Source of the DNA: Acidobacteriota bacterium
GTDB lineage: Bacteria; Chlamydiota; Chlamydiia; Chlamydiales; Rhabdochlamydiaceae
Assembly: GCA_903970255.1 (NCBI GenBank)
Contig: CAJCHM010000019.1
Span: 1 to 40,745 of the forward strand
DNA length: 40,745 nucleotides
Direction: 5' to 3'
The notes beneath the pieces are model-generated. The model saw only the letters and a program-made list of their open reading frames with translations, made no database searches and was not told the origin of the DNA. A program made the translations under genes and the position numbers. Shown here in pieces: positions 31,269-39,957 of the stretch. The first letter of the stretch is position 1. Each line of letters begins with the position of its first letter.

Positions 31269-32408
31269 CTAGAATAATTTTGCAATATATAGTGATGAAT
31301 ATTGGCCAAAATCCTCACCCAATACCCCTACTGTTTTCGTAAACCCTGCAACAAATCCAGCTACGTTGATTGTTCCACCAGCTGCCATTAAACTAATAGC
31401 ATTAGCAGATTGACTATAAATGCTATTACTACTCTCACATGCTGCTGGACTTGCTTCTATCTGTGTGTCTACACTTGCTGAGCCACTCATTATTAAATTT
31501 ATCTGTCCCCTCGTGTGAGCGGGTGCAATATTATTCCATCCAATATTAGCCAACACTATATAAACTCCGGCTGTAGGACATGTAAAAATTCCTGTAGAAT
31601 TGTTATAATTACTTCCTTGTTGAGCCACAATGGTGTCGTAAACAATAGTTGGAGTGGTCCCATCTCCGGTCACATTTGTTAATGATGAGCCCACTTTTGC
31701 GTAAAGCATGGGTTGAGAAGTGTTTGTTATAATGTTGTTTGAGTCAATTAGTGCCGTGGTCGAAGCTGCTAAAGAAGTTCCATTAAATTTTACTATACCA
31801 TTTGTTGTTCCAAAAGAAGTTGCATTTGTCCCTCCGCCTGCAATGCTAGTGGTTCCGAATGAAGGGTATGACGAAGAACCGTTAGAAATAAGAGGAACGC
31901 CGGAAGTCGAACTCGGCGCAACGGAATTAGGAGCATTGCTAGCTCCTCCTGTTAGGACATTATATTGAGTAATTGCTTTTGCTGTCACTGCGGATGTGCC
32001 GTTCCCTGTTAGGATCCCCGTCAACGTCGCTGATCCTGTTCCTCCATGACCCACATTCAATGTTCCTGTCAAGTTCATGGTTGCAGAAGATGCTGAAGTC
32101 GTAAGTCCGGTAGTTCCACCACTAATCGTAACAGTAGTCCCTGTCATCGAACCACTATCTCCATCAATTGTCTCAATCCCAGAAGATCCTGAAACCACAT
32201 CCAAAGTTATATTTGGAGAAGAATAACCAATTGAGATAGTTCCAAGTGGAGAGGTAATAGTGCCTACTCTAACATGAGGCAACGCGGTAGATCCTATCCA
32301 AAACTGACCATTTGTGGTCATTGCTCCGCCTCTATTTGTTCCATCAAAAGAAGCATTGTCTGCGTGCATGATTGTTTCTAGGCCTGAAACTGAGGAAAAA
32401 CCACCCAT
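31269..32408 (-). CDS. tail fibre protein with globular C-terminus (379 aa)
   Basis: Start MGGFSSVSGLETIMHADNAS, overlapping the upstream stop (TAATG) after AGGTG. Fibre repeats in the N-terminal 220 residues include GGASNAPNSVAPSSTSGVPL. The last 145 residues have a C1q/TNF-like pattern (NNSTGIFTCPTAGVYIVLAN) and end YSSLYIAKLF, a classic head of phage fibres. Probable receptor-binding component. Confidence 0.72.
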   Translation of the reverse strand: MGGFSSVSGLETIMHADNASFDGTNRGGAMTTNGQFWIGSTALPHVRVGTITSPLGTISIGYSSPNITLDVVSGSSGIETIDGDSGSMTGTTVTISGGTTGLTTSASSATMNLTGTLNVGHGGTGSATLTGILTGNGTSAVTAKAITQYNVLTGGASNAPNSVAPSSTSGVPLISNGSSSYPSFGTTSIAGGGTNATSFGTTNGIVKFNGTSLAASTTALIDSNNIITNTSQPMLYAKVGSSLTNVTGDGTTPTIVYDTIVAQQGSNYNNSTGIFTCPTAGVYIVLANIGWNNIAPAHTRGQINLIMSGSASVDTQIEASPAACESSNSIYSQSANAISLMAAGGTINVAGFVAGFTKTVGVLGEDFGQYSSLYIAKLF

Positions 32409-32959
32409 TACGACACCTGTATGTATTGAAATTTTGCAAACCAATCTATTGTTTTTCCAGCTACTCCTTGAACTTGTATAAGAAGATTATTTCCCGAAAC
32501 ATTTGAAAAAATATCCGCTGGTGCCATAACTCCATCCTCTAACTGAGTATCATATTCAACTCCTACTTCGATAGCTGTTGTTCCATCTGTTCGAGAACAA
32601 GAAATTATGGAATAAAAAGCTCCGGCAGCATCGGTTATATCCCTTGCAACAATATCACCGTAAAATCCGTAAACGGTTGCTGAAGCTGACAGTGGAAATG
32701 TTATTATAGTGGTTAATGCCGCGTTGGTTGTGGTGACAGATCCAATGACAGTGTTTGTTAGCTGGACTAATTCATTATTTGTACCAGTGGGATTTGCAAT
32801 GACTTGAATTCCATTGGTATTATTCGCGGTGGTTGAAGAACCATTGATATTTACAGTATTCCCCGACGGGTCAACCGTTCCATTATCTGTAACGAATGAA
32901 GTGGGAATACTTGGGGGGATTGGACCCCCTGAAGTTAAAGTTTTGTATATTTGGCTCAA
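32408..32959 (-). CDS. tail fibre protein with TTG start (183 aa)
   Basis: TTG start with AAAGG about six bases upstream; MSQIYKTLTSGGPIPPSIPT. The rest is a beta-type domain (ITDAAGAFYSIISCSRTDG; QGVAGKTIDWFAKFQYIQV) probably trimeric. The N-terminal tag is shared with 30692. Confidence 0.7.
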   Translation of the reverse strand: MSQIYKTLTSGGPIPPSIPTSFVTDNGTVDPSGNTVNINGSSTTANNTNGIQVIANPTGTNNELVQLTNTVIGSVTTTNAALTTIITFPLSASATVYGFYGDIVARDITDAAGAFYSIISCSRTDGTTAIEVGVEYDTQLEDGVMAPADIFSNVSGNNLLIQVQGVAGKTIDWFAKFQYIQVS

Positions 32960-33014
32960 ATCAAACCTTTAACCATCTTTGGCATATAAGTAAGAGATTG
33001 AAAAACTGCCATTA
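32925..33014. repeat. 90-bp duplication, copy 2
   Basis: Partner of 31173-31262. This copy spans the intact end of the 32969 gene and the start of the 32408 gene, so it is likely the ancestral arrangement. Confidence 0.95.
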
Positions 33015-33289
33015 GCAGCACCATTTCCAGAAAATACAGTTCCAATCGGAAATGAATAATTAGCTGCTGACGCATGAGCTGCCCTTAAGTCCAAAACGAT
33101 GGCTTCTGCTCCAGTAAATGTTTTCCAAGATACTCCGTTAATTGAAAGTACGACGGATGTCGTGCTTTGATTATCAAAAATCAAAATAGTGGGGTTTCGT
33201 AACAGTGTTCCAATGATTACCGGTGCGCCCGTCATAGGCGCAATCAATTCAGTTGCAGGAACTGCTACTTGACTGTTATTCACTACCAT
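32969..33289 (-). CDS. small fibre-cluster protein (106 aa)
   Basis: MVVNNSQVAVPATELIAPMT then LRNPTILIFDNQSTTSVVLS and NGSFSISYLYAKDG. Beta-rich single domain that resembles small phage capsid- or tail-surface proteins. It overlaps the upstream gene by 14 bp. Its last 14 codons are the part duplicated at 31221-31262. Confidence 0.6.
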   Translation of the reverse strand: MVVNNSQVAVPATELIAPMTGAPVIIGTLLRNPTILIFDNQSTTSVVLSINGVSWKTFTGAEAIVLDLRAAHASAANYSFPIGTVFSGNGAANGSFSISYLYAKDG

Positions 33290-33512
33290 TTTGGCATTCC
33301 ATTTTTGGCTCTTCTTTTACTTCTGGAACATTTGATTCTTCAACTTTTACTTGGGATGCAATAGCTGCCGCTTGATCTTCAACTTGTCCAATGAATTTCA
33401 ATAATCTAAAAGCGAATTCTTTTGCGTCTGAAATAGGTGAATCAGCTTCACAAAAACACGTATAAATTCTTTCTCCGATTTTTTCTTCAAATTTTAAAAT
33501 ATTTTTTAACAT
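33276..33512 (-). CDS. small helical protein in fibre cluster (78 aa)
   Basis: Start MLKNILKFEEKIGERIYTCF after AGGAG; the longer TTG reading is less likely. EFAFRLLKFIGQVEDQAAAI is helical and the tail is Glu/Lys-rich. Might be a chaperone for fibre assembly. Unproven. Confidence 0.55.
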   Translation of the reverse strand: MLKNILKFEEKIGERIYTCFCEADSPISDAKEFAFRLLKFIGQVEDQAAAIASQVKVEESNVPEVKEEPKMECQNGSE

Positions 33513-33566
33513 TTTCACTCCTATTTTAAGTTGTTTAAAATCTACATTATCAGACAACTTAAATTT

Positions 33567-35660
33567 TTAGGTAGGTCTTACGATTATATATGCAAATGTA
33601 CTCGTATCTCCCGTCTGTGTTGAAGCCGGAGTACCTAATATCAATGAAGTGACTGTGAAGCTCGTTGCGTTTACAATTGTGTAAGTCAATATGCCTAATG
33701 TCGTCGATCCGTTTGCACCGGTTCGGGTAAGCAAGATGACGTCACCAGTTACAATATTCGTATTGGCAATCGTCACGGTTCCGGCTGTCAAAGTACCTAC
33801 ACCGATTGAGTTAGTAGCAGCAAAAGAAGCTCCTTTAATTTGAAGGAATTTACCTGCTGTCGCAATCTGCAGGTTGGCCCCTGTCACGTTAACGCCTCCA
33901 GATCCAGCGTTAATCGTTGTTGTACTTGTGGTATTAGTTGACCCTATGGCTACTGTATTGGCTCCTGCACCTGTAGCTATATTTAATGTTTTTCCGCCTG
34001 TAGAATTAGCTAAATTTATCGTTTGAGCGCCAGTTCCTCCAAATAGAGTTACAAGTCCGGTACTTGCTCCGGTTGAACCTAGAGAGAATGTTCCGCTTGT
34101 CTGTGATGATCCGATGGCTATAGTTCCGGTCGTCATTGCTGTCGCAATGGCTAATGAACCACCTAATTGACCGTTTGCTAATGTGACTGTGTTATTGGCT
34201 ACATCGGATGCTAGATTAACTGTTCCACCGGACCCAATAATTGAAAATGTGCTTCCTGAGGCTTGAGTGAATGTGATATTACCCATTGAAGTTGATCCAA
34301 CGTTCAATACCGATGCAGCTGCCCCGGTCAATAAATTCATCGTTACCAGAGTTCCGGTAGTTGTAGAAATATTTATGGTGTTAGTAGTATTCGTATTGAT
34401 ACCATTGAAGATATTCAATGTCTGGGCAGTAGCAGCACTTGCAGCCGAGAAAATGTTTAAAACTTGCGTTCCAGCAGTTGCTGCGCCATTCAATAGATTT
34501 AAAGTGCTATTTGCAGCATTTGCTCCACTATTTATCGAAGTAATCTGTGCGCCTGTATTGACACCATTCTGAAGTAGAAGACTGTTTGCTGCTGTGCTAG
34601 AAACGATAGTTGTGGTACCTGTTTGAGCCGCCGTTCCAACAGTGAATGTTCCAGAAGCTGTCAACGTCGAAAAGCTTCCTGTAAGAGTTGTATTTCCTGT
34701 TGCATTTCCTAAAGCTAGAGTTCCAGTTCCCCCAGTTGCTATTGCGGTAGCTCCTGCACCTGTTGTGTTGATGTTTGCTGCTCCGACTACCGTTAAAGCC
34801 CCAAGAGATGAAAGGCCCGTGACACCGAGAGTTCCGCTAAGAGTTGCGTTTGTTGCGCTAATTCCAGCAAGAGTGATAGTTCCTGAAACGGAAAGTGTAC
34901 CGCTAAATGATCCGTTCGTTGCGTTTACAACCCCTAGAGTGGTTGTTCCGGTTACTCCTAAAGTTGAACTGAATGTTCCGGTTGTGGCGCTAAGAGCTGC
35001 TAGCGTTGACGCCCCTGTGACTCCTAGAGTTGAACTAAACGTTCCTGTTGTTGCAGATAAAGCACCCAGAGTAGATGAGCCAGTTACCCCGAGTGTTCCA
35101 CCTACTGTCGCATTTCCTGAGGATGCAATAGTTGTGAAAGAAGCGGCTGCGGGAGTTGTTCCACCAATTGTTGGAGGAGCTGCAAAAACAGAAGCTAGAT
35201 TGGATGGAACTAAAGCGGTATTTGGATTAGTAGAAGTTCCTGCAACTGCTTGAGCATTGGTTGCTAGAAATACTAATCCCATCGCTGCGGTAGTGGCTGG
35301 TGTGCCCCCTGCAATTGCTGTTGCATTAACAAAAGTGAATACATCATTAGCTAATGGAACTATGGCTCCAGATGGAGCTGTTCCTGATTCTAATTGCGCT
35401 AATGTGGCTAATTGGACAGTTCCCAAACTAGACGTGGTCGCTGGTGCATTTCCGCCTATATCCCATATTCCATTTGGGCCACCTACATATGTATAAATAA
35501 TAGCTGGGCTTACAGATGTGTTAATCCATTGCATGCCTAAAGGGAAATTAATATCTACTCCATTAACAGGAGCCATTTTAGAAATAAATGGAACTGGAAA
35601 AGTTGGAATTAAAGCGGCGCCTACTCCGATACACTGGTTTATTTTTCCTGAAGCACCCAT
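33567..35660 (-). CDS. long repeat tail fibre (697 aa)
   Basis: First 60 residues (MGASGKINQCIGVGAALIPT...) are an anchor for the virion. Residues about 185-300 are four or more tandem repeats of roughly 22 residues with SATTGTFSSTLGVTGASTL. The following 300 residues are Asn/Thr/Ala-rich shaft (NIFNGINTNTTNTINIST), and the last 100 form a head with NIVTGDVILLTRTGANGST. First gene of the fibre operon. Repeats are also visible in the DNA. Confidence 0.8.
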   Translation of the reverse strand: MGASGKINQCIGVGAALIPTFPVPFISKMAPVNGVDINFPLGMQWINTSVSPAIIYTYVGGPNGIWDIGGNAPATTSSLGTVQLATLAQLESGTAPSGAIVPLANDVFTFVNATAIAGGTPATTAAMGLVFLATNAQAVAGTSTNPNTALVPSNLASVFAAPPTIGGTTPAAASFTTIASSGNATVGGTLGVTGSSTLGALSATTGTFSSTLGVTGASTLAALSATTGTFSSTLGVTGTTTLGVVNATNGSFSGTLSVSGTITLAGISATNATLSGTLGVTGLSSLGALTVVGAANINTTGAGATAIATGGTGTLALGNATGNTTLTGSFSTLTASGTFTVGTAAQTGTTTIVSSTAANSLLLQNGVNTGAQITSINSGANAANSTLNLLNGAATAGTQVLNIFSAASAATAQTLNIFNGINTNTTNTINISTTTGTLVTMNLLTGAAASVLNVGSTSMGNITFTQASGSTFSIIGSGGTVNLASDVANNTVTLANGQLGGSLAIATAMTTGTIAIGSSQTSGTFSLGSTGASTGLVTLFGGTGAQTINLANSTGGKTLNIATGAGANTVAIGSTNTTSTTTINAGSGGVNVTGANLQIATAGKFLQIKGASFAATNSIGVGTLTAGTVTIANTNIVTGDVILLTRTGANGSTTLGILTYTIVNATSFTVTSLILGTPASTQTGDTSTFAYIIVRPT

Positions 35661-35742
35661 ATGAAATCCTTGTTAATGTAAAAACTTTATTTTACTTAAA
35701 ATAAATATTACTACAATCGATTTCTTTAATAATTTCAATATG

Positions 35743-35771
35743 TTGAATTTAATGGAATGACGTGATATTAT
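35743..35771 (+). promoter_or_regulatory. promoter for a leaderless Xis-like mRNA
   Basis: TTGAAT (35743-35748), 17-base spacer, TATTAT (35766-35771). The next ATG after a normal six-base gap is exactly 35778, so transcription would begin at or beside the start codon. Confidence 0.65.
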
Positions 35772-35777
35772 ATGTAC

Positions 35778-35987
35778 ATGGACGGAGTGTTTTACACAGT
35801 TAGAGAATTTGCTAAGAAGTTAAATGTATGTGAAAGAACCATTAGAATCGCTATCAGATCCGGTCGCATACAAGCTTTCAGGCCTGGAATAGGTAAAAAA
35901 TCGGCTTACAGAATATTTGAAAGTGAACTTTTAAGAATTATGATGGTAGATTTTGAAACCATAAAAAAGGAAAGAGGTATCGACTAA
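35778..35987 (+). CDS. Xis/MerR-type DNA-binding protein (69 aa)
   Basis: FYTVREFAKKLNVCERTIRI then AIRSGRIQAFRPGIGKKSAY and RIFESELLRIM is the winged-helix pattern of excisionase-like small proteins. The ATG at 35772 lies within or next to the -10 box, so 35778 is preferred. No integrase gene is visible, so an excision role is not implied; it could equally be a regulator of the divergent fibre operon. Confidence 0.75.
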   Translation: MDGVFYTVREFAKKLNVCERTIRIAIRSGRIQAFRPGIGKKSAYRIFESELLRIMMVDFETIKKERGID

Positions 35988-36019
35988 CATACTGTCATGA
36001 TGCTAGTCGAAATTCAATA

Positions 36020-36787
36020 TCAATTGTCACCAAGTTTTTCATATTTTTTACTGAAAAAATTGTATACTCTTTCCAAGAGGTTATCGCAGATCATATCTCT
36101 CTTTTTAAAATTTAAAGAAAGAATTACATTTTCGATATATCTATCTATTTTGTGTAACATAAGTTGGTGATCGTAATTTTTGTAACTTACCAATTTCCAA
36201 AAAGCTCTAAGAGCTGCTGCAGAAATATATATATTTTCTTTATGTTTTTTTATCTGTTCTTTTATTTCTTTTACGAACTGAAATTTAGATCTAAGTGTAG
36301 ACTTATCCTTGACTATTTTAAATTTACCTTTCCTGAAGATATTGCCAGCATTTTTTGATACACACGATTCTATTACAAATGGCAGATGTCCGGAAAATCC
36401 ATAATTTTCGTATATATCATCCACAAATACGTAATCTTTGTATGAATCTCCTACAGGCTCACCCTCTTTAGTCAAACCCTTGTAGTATTTTAAATAATCG
36501 GCAGTTTCCCATTTTTTTTGGATCTGACATCTTGGTATATCATGTTCATCCACATTCTCATCAATCAGGAAGTATACAGGTAAGTTTAGTATCTTTGCTG
36601 CTGCCAATCTATGTTGTCCATCGATAACGTGCATTTGATTATCCACCAATATGGGATGGGACTCTAACATATTTTTTTGTTGGATTGATATAACTAGAGC
36701 ATTTACTGATTCTTTACTGACATCTCTATTACTTCTTGAATAAAGTCTGAATAGACTATAATCCGATGTTTTTTGTATTCTGACCAT
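36020..36787 (-). CDS. ParB/Srx-domain protein (255 aa)
   Basis: Start MVRIQKTSDYSLFRLYSRSN, after AAGGCG. Residues about 45-70 hold HVIDGQHRLAAAKILNLPVY, the ParB/sulfiredoxin signature 'DGQHR' that binds nucleotide. The rest is helical and Lys-rich (KEIKEQIKKHKENIYISAAA). No ParA is present. Phage proteins of this type act as regulators or nucleases rather than segregation factors. Function here is unknown. Confidence 0.7.
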   Translation of the reverse strand: MVRIQKTSDYSLFRLYSRSNRDVSKESVNALVISIQQKNMLESHPILVDNQMHVIDGQHRLAAAKILNLPVYFLIDENVDEHDIPRCQIQKKWETADYLKYYKGLTKEGEPVGDSYKDYVFVDDIYENYGFSGHLPFVIESCVSKNAGNIFRKGKFKIVKDKSTLRSKFQFVKEIKEQIKKHKENIYISAAALRAFWKLVSYKNYDHQLMLHKIDRYIENVILSLNFKKRDMICDNLLERVYNFFSKKYEKLGDN

Positions 36788-36949
36788 ATGTACGCCTTTT
36801 TGTGAAAATTTAACTGACAATTTAAATTTACATTAAGGCGTTCTTTTTTGTAACAAGTTTTTGAAGTCTTAAAGAAGACTTGCGATTCTTATCTAAATTT
36901 TTTCTTAACATTTTAATGATTTTAACAATGAAAATAATAGATTTAAAGC

Positions 36950-36979
36950 TTGATATTTTTAATAAATTCATGATAAAAT
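36950..36979 (+). promoter_or_regulatory. promoter of the small membrane-protein cassette
   Basis: TTGATA (36950-36955), 18-base spacer, TAAAAT (36974-36979), then AAGGA before the ATG at 37007. The 36821-36949 stretch otherwise holds a short AAGTCTT/AAGACTT hairpin and A/T-rich DNA. Confidence 0.55.
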
Positions 36980-37006
36980 ATAACAAATGTTACAAGGAAT
37001 GATGTG

Positions 37007-37264
37007 ATGGACTTATTATCAATATTAACATTAGTGATAGGGAATTCTGCATTCATCATACCACTATTTCTATGGAATAGAGCGGAGTCAAGAGCTGATA
37101 TCCGTCATATGGATGCAAAACTTGATGAACATAGAAAAGAAGTTTCAGGATTGATTCAAGCTATTCACGATGAAATGAAGGATTTTCAAATGGCAATGAT
37201 GCAAGAAAGTAAAGATTTTCATTCAAGGCTATGTGTCATTGAAGAACGAAATAGGGGGAAATAA
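37007..37264 (+). CDS. small membrane protein with long charged tail (85 aa)
   Basis: MDLLSILTLVIGNSAFIIPL is a membrane segment; then RAESRADIRHMDAKLDEHRK and further heptads. AAGGA lies upstream. With its neighbour at 37266, which has the same layout, it is a candidate holin or anti-holin or o/i-spanin pair. Assignment by shape only. Confidence 0.6.
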   Translation: MDLLSILTLVIGNSAFIIPLFLWNRAESRADIRHMDAKLDEHRKEVSGLIQAIHDEMKDFQMAMMQESKDFHSRLCVIEERNRGK

Positions 37265-37265
37265 T

Positions 37266-37490
37266 ATGAACGAATTTTTTCAAGGCATTTTCGCAGCGGT
37301 TGGAATGTTAGGGGGTCTATGCGCATTCACCTACTGGATGTTTTTGATGATGGAGAAAAGAATAGATTTAAAATTAGATGCTATCACAAAAGATCTACAT
37401 GTTTTTGCTCAAGATCTTAAGGAAGAGCGTAGAAATAAAGACGCTTTGTACAAATTTGTATTGGATAATTATAATAAGGAGATTAAGTAA
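37266..37490 (+). CDS. small membrane protein, lysis-type (74 aa)
   Basis: MNEFFQGIFAAVGMLGGLCA is a membrane helix, then FTYWMFLMMEKRIDLKLDAI and a charged helical tail. GGGGG lies upstream. Bases 37352-37450 are identical to window bases 1-99, so the same gene begins both versions of the variable module. Stop overlaps the next start. Confidence 0.7.
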   Translation: MNEFFQGIFAAVGMLGGLCAFTYWMFLMMEKRIDLKLDAITKDLHVFAQDLKEERRNKDALYKFVLDNYNKEIK

Positions 37491-37564
37491 TGAGCGAATT
37501 AACTTGGCTAGCAATATTTGCAGTCTGTTTGTACTGGGATACTATGACATCAAAACACGGCTAA
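37490..37564 (+). CDS. 24-residue membrane peptide (module B)
   Basis: MSELTWLAIFAVCLYWDTMT with a short tail. It takes the place of the 26-residue peptide at 139-219 in module A but has unrelated sequence. TAATG coupling to the preceding gene. Its stop overlaps the convergent ejection gene's stop. Confidence 0.5.
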   Translation: MSELTWLAIFAVCLYWDTMTSKHG

Positions 37565-39957
37565 CTTTCATTCGTTGATTTGACGAGAGGAAGAATGTAA
37601 GGCTTCAGTTTTTCCAAGTGCTTCATCATATCCTTATTATTCAATAGCCCTTTGGAAGAAGACTTTTCAGAGGATAAGATCGCTTCTTCAGCAAGTTTTA
37701 GGAATTCGGGATCTGCCATTAATTTACTCAATTGTCTTGCACTCAAAACTGCACCTCCTGACTTGAGTAATGGCCAAGGATTTCCATATAGAAGATGTCC
37801 TACATCGGCTAATACCTTAAATATAATCGCTGCATCAGCTGCGACAACTCCCGATTTAGAAGCATTATAAAACTTATCGTATGAATCAGCCAATTTCCCT
37901 GAGTTAGATTGAAGTTTTTCAAGTCGTTTATATGCATCTTTTGGAAGTAACTCTTTGAAAAGTTCTTTGTTTTTCCCTTTGTCCAATAGCTTTGAGAATG
38001 TTCCTAATTTTGCTTGCTGAGTACTGCTATCAATGAGATTGTCCCCTATAGCTCTTTCGAGTTTTAGCCTCTTGAGGTTTTCAAATAGTTCCTTTCCCTC
38101 AATCGATTTATTAAGCGCTTTCTCTATCGACTTGATGCCCTGGATAGTGTCCATCTTGTTCATTAATTTTGATGGATCACTTTCGAATAACATTTTATTG
38201 ATATCTTTATTCCTAAATGTTTTTGCATGCTCTGAAAATCTCTTGTTAGCATTGATGTAGTTTTTAGCGAAAGTTGGATTCTCTTTTCCATGTGAAATGA
38301 TAGCTCTATCCAATTCAGCGACCAAATTCTTTAATAACTGCTTGGATCCGCCTTGAACCTCGTAATTTATAATGTCATTTAAAGCGATCTTGTTATTCAT
38401 CAAATCTTTGACTTTAGCGCCCATTAGCTTTCCGGAAGAATCAAACACATCGTACTTCAGTCTATTCACAGCATCCAAAACAACCTTTTGTTCGGAAGAT
38501 TTTATTGCTCCAGGCTTTAGTTCTTCCTGAAGATTTTTAATAGCATTTCCTAATCTTTCAGATAGAACATGTGAATCCTTTTTCAATGCGTTGTTGGCTT
38601 CTGAATAGAATTTTCGTGTCTCTCTAAGATCGGATTCACGATGGGACTTTAAACTTTCTCTGAGTACTTCTCCTGCTTCGTGCGATGTTGAATGCTTTAA
38701 CTCTCCTACTGAATCTGCAATGGCTTTATACTCTTCTTTTATTTCATTAGTCAAAGTTGTCTTAAACTCTTCGAGTGATTTTCCTGTAAGCCCAGATTGA
38801 GAAAGGCGAGCTTGTATCCAGCGAATGAGATTGCTATCTGTAAGCGTTCCAAGATCTGCCTGGATGCCAGAATCCTTAAACCCTTTTATGATGTCCTTCT
38901 GAAGATCTATTTTGTCTTTGGGAGTGAACTTCGCAGCTACTTCAGCTAGTGTTTTCTTGGGTTGGAAAATAATTTTAGCAGACCCCTTTGCTGCGCCTGC
39001 TGCTCCGGCTCCTGCTAAATCTCCAACTATCATAGCTGCCATTGTTCCAATAGGCCCAAATTGCCCATCTTCTGCCATTTGTAACGCTGTTCCTGCGCCT
39101 AGTCCTCTTAAAACTTCAGTGCCTGAAGGGCTGATCGCTTTTATAAGTTCTTTAGGTTGCACTCCGAGCTTTAATACTTGGGAAATCTTCTTAGGATCTT
39201 TCAAGAATCCAATCCAATTCGCAGCTTTTTCAAGTACTCCTTCGGGTTGTAAGTCCAATCCAGTTACTTTCTCTGAAATATCTCTGACCCCTAAATGAGC
39301 GGTATTTACAAATTTCTCTGATTTGCTTGGATCTTTTATCTGTTCTGCCAATGAATCATAAAGTTTCTGATCCTGATCATCCCAATGTCCAGAAGCTTTT
39401 TTCTCTAGAAGCCTTTCAAGATCTTCTCCAATCGTTTCCCTATATGAAGCATTTTGAGCTTCTTTTGACTTTAATGGAGTCACAGAAACTTCATATGGAA
39501 GTAATGCATTTTCTGCTGCCCCTAAAGCATATTGAGCGCCAACCCTTCCACCTTTCTCTAAATACGATCTTTCCTTCTCAAATGATTGCAAATGTCTATT
39601 AATTTCTTTTGGATTGTATCCAGCTTCTAAGGCTCCTTGAACATCAAATGAGGGATTGTGTTTGAGTAGCTTTTGATCTATTTCATCGTAAGGGGACTTT
39701 TCTTCTTTGGGGTGTGGAGTTGAAACATTCTGATAAAAGTTTGAGAAATTATTCGCTATGTTTTCGAAAAACTTTCCTTTTTGATTTGTGGGTTTGTAAG
39801 CAGGTTTATTTTTTTCTTCAGGTTTCTGTTCAACTTTTTCAAATTGTGACCAATCAATTTTGTTAGTTTCTTGAGGATCTCTTTTTTTTTGATCACCTTG
39901 ATCCTGTTGTGATTCTTCTACAGGCTCAAACTGAGACCAATCGAAATTTGCGTTCAT
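37561..39957 (-). CDS. large virion ejection-type protein, module B (798 aa)
   Basis: Start MNANFDWSQFEPVEESQQDQ overlaps the upstream stop (ATGA). Two WSQFE repeats near the N-terminus (FDWSQFEPVEES, IDWSQFEKVEQK). Residues about 285-340 are a Gly/Ala-rich hydrophobic stretch (GTALQMAEDGQFGPIGTMAA then DLAGAGAAGAAKG), and the rest is coiled coil. The hydrophobic part resembles the membrane-active region of podovirus ejection proteins. It replaces the 439-residue protein of module A in the same position. Function inferred. Confidence 0.6.
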   Translation of the reverse strand: MNANFDWSQFEPVEESQQDQGDQKKRDPQETNKIDWSQFEKVEQKPEEKNKPAYKPTNQKGKFFENIANNFSNFYQNVSTPHPKEEKSPYDEIDQKLLKHNPSFDVQGALEAGYNPKEINRHLQSFEKERSYLEKGGRVGAQYALGAAENALLPYEVSVTPLKSKEAQNASYRETIGEDLERLLEKKASGHWDDQDQKLYDSLAEQIKDPSKSEKFVNTAHLGVRDISEKVTGLDLQPEGVLEKAANWIGFLKDPKKISQVLKLGVQPKELIKAISPSGTEVLRGLGAGTALQMAEDGQFGPIGTMAAMIVGDLAGAGAAGAAKGSAKIIFQPKKTLAEVAAKFTPKDKIDLQKDIIKGFKDSGIQADLGTLTDSNLIRWIQARLSQSGLTGKSLEEFKTTLTNEIKEEYKAIADSVGELKHSTSHEAGEVLRESLKSHRESDLRETRKFYSEANNALKKDSHVLSERLGNAIKNLQEELKPGAIKSSEQKVVLDAVNRLKYDVFDSSGKLMGAKVKDLMNNKIALNDIINYEVQGGSKQLLKNLVAELDRAIISHGKENPTFAKNYINANKRFSEHAKTFRNKDINKMLFESDPSKLMNKMDTIQGIKSIEKALNKSIEGKELFENLKRLKLERAIGDNLIDSSTQQAKLGTFSKLLDKGKNKELFKELLPKDAYKRLEKLQSNSGKLADSYDKFYNASKSGVVAADAAIIFKVLADVGHLLYGNPWPLLKSGGAVLSARQLSKLMADPEFLKLAEEAILSSEKSSSKGLLNNKDMMKHLEKLKPYILPLVKSTNES

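Noticed and set aside
34642-35253. 203-codon open frame on the plus strand opposite the long fibre gene.
   Set aside because: Val/Pro/Ala-rich shadow of the repeat-containing fibre gene; no ribosome site and no independent features.
36866-36884. AAGTCTT/AAGACTT hairpin as terminator.
   Set aside because: Seven weak pairs with no T-run on either side; not convincing.
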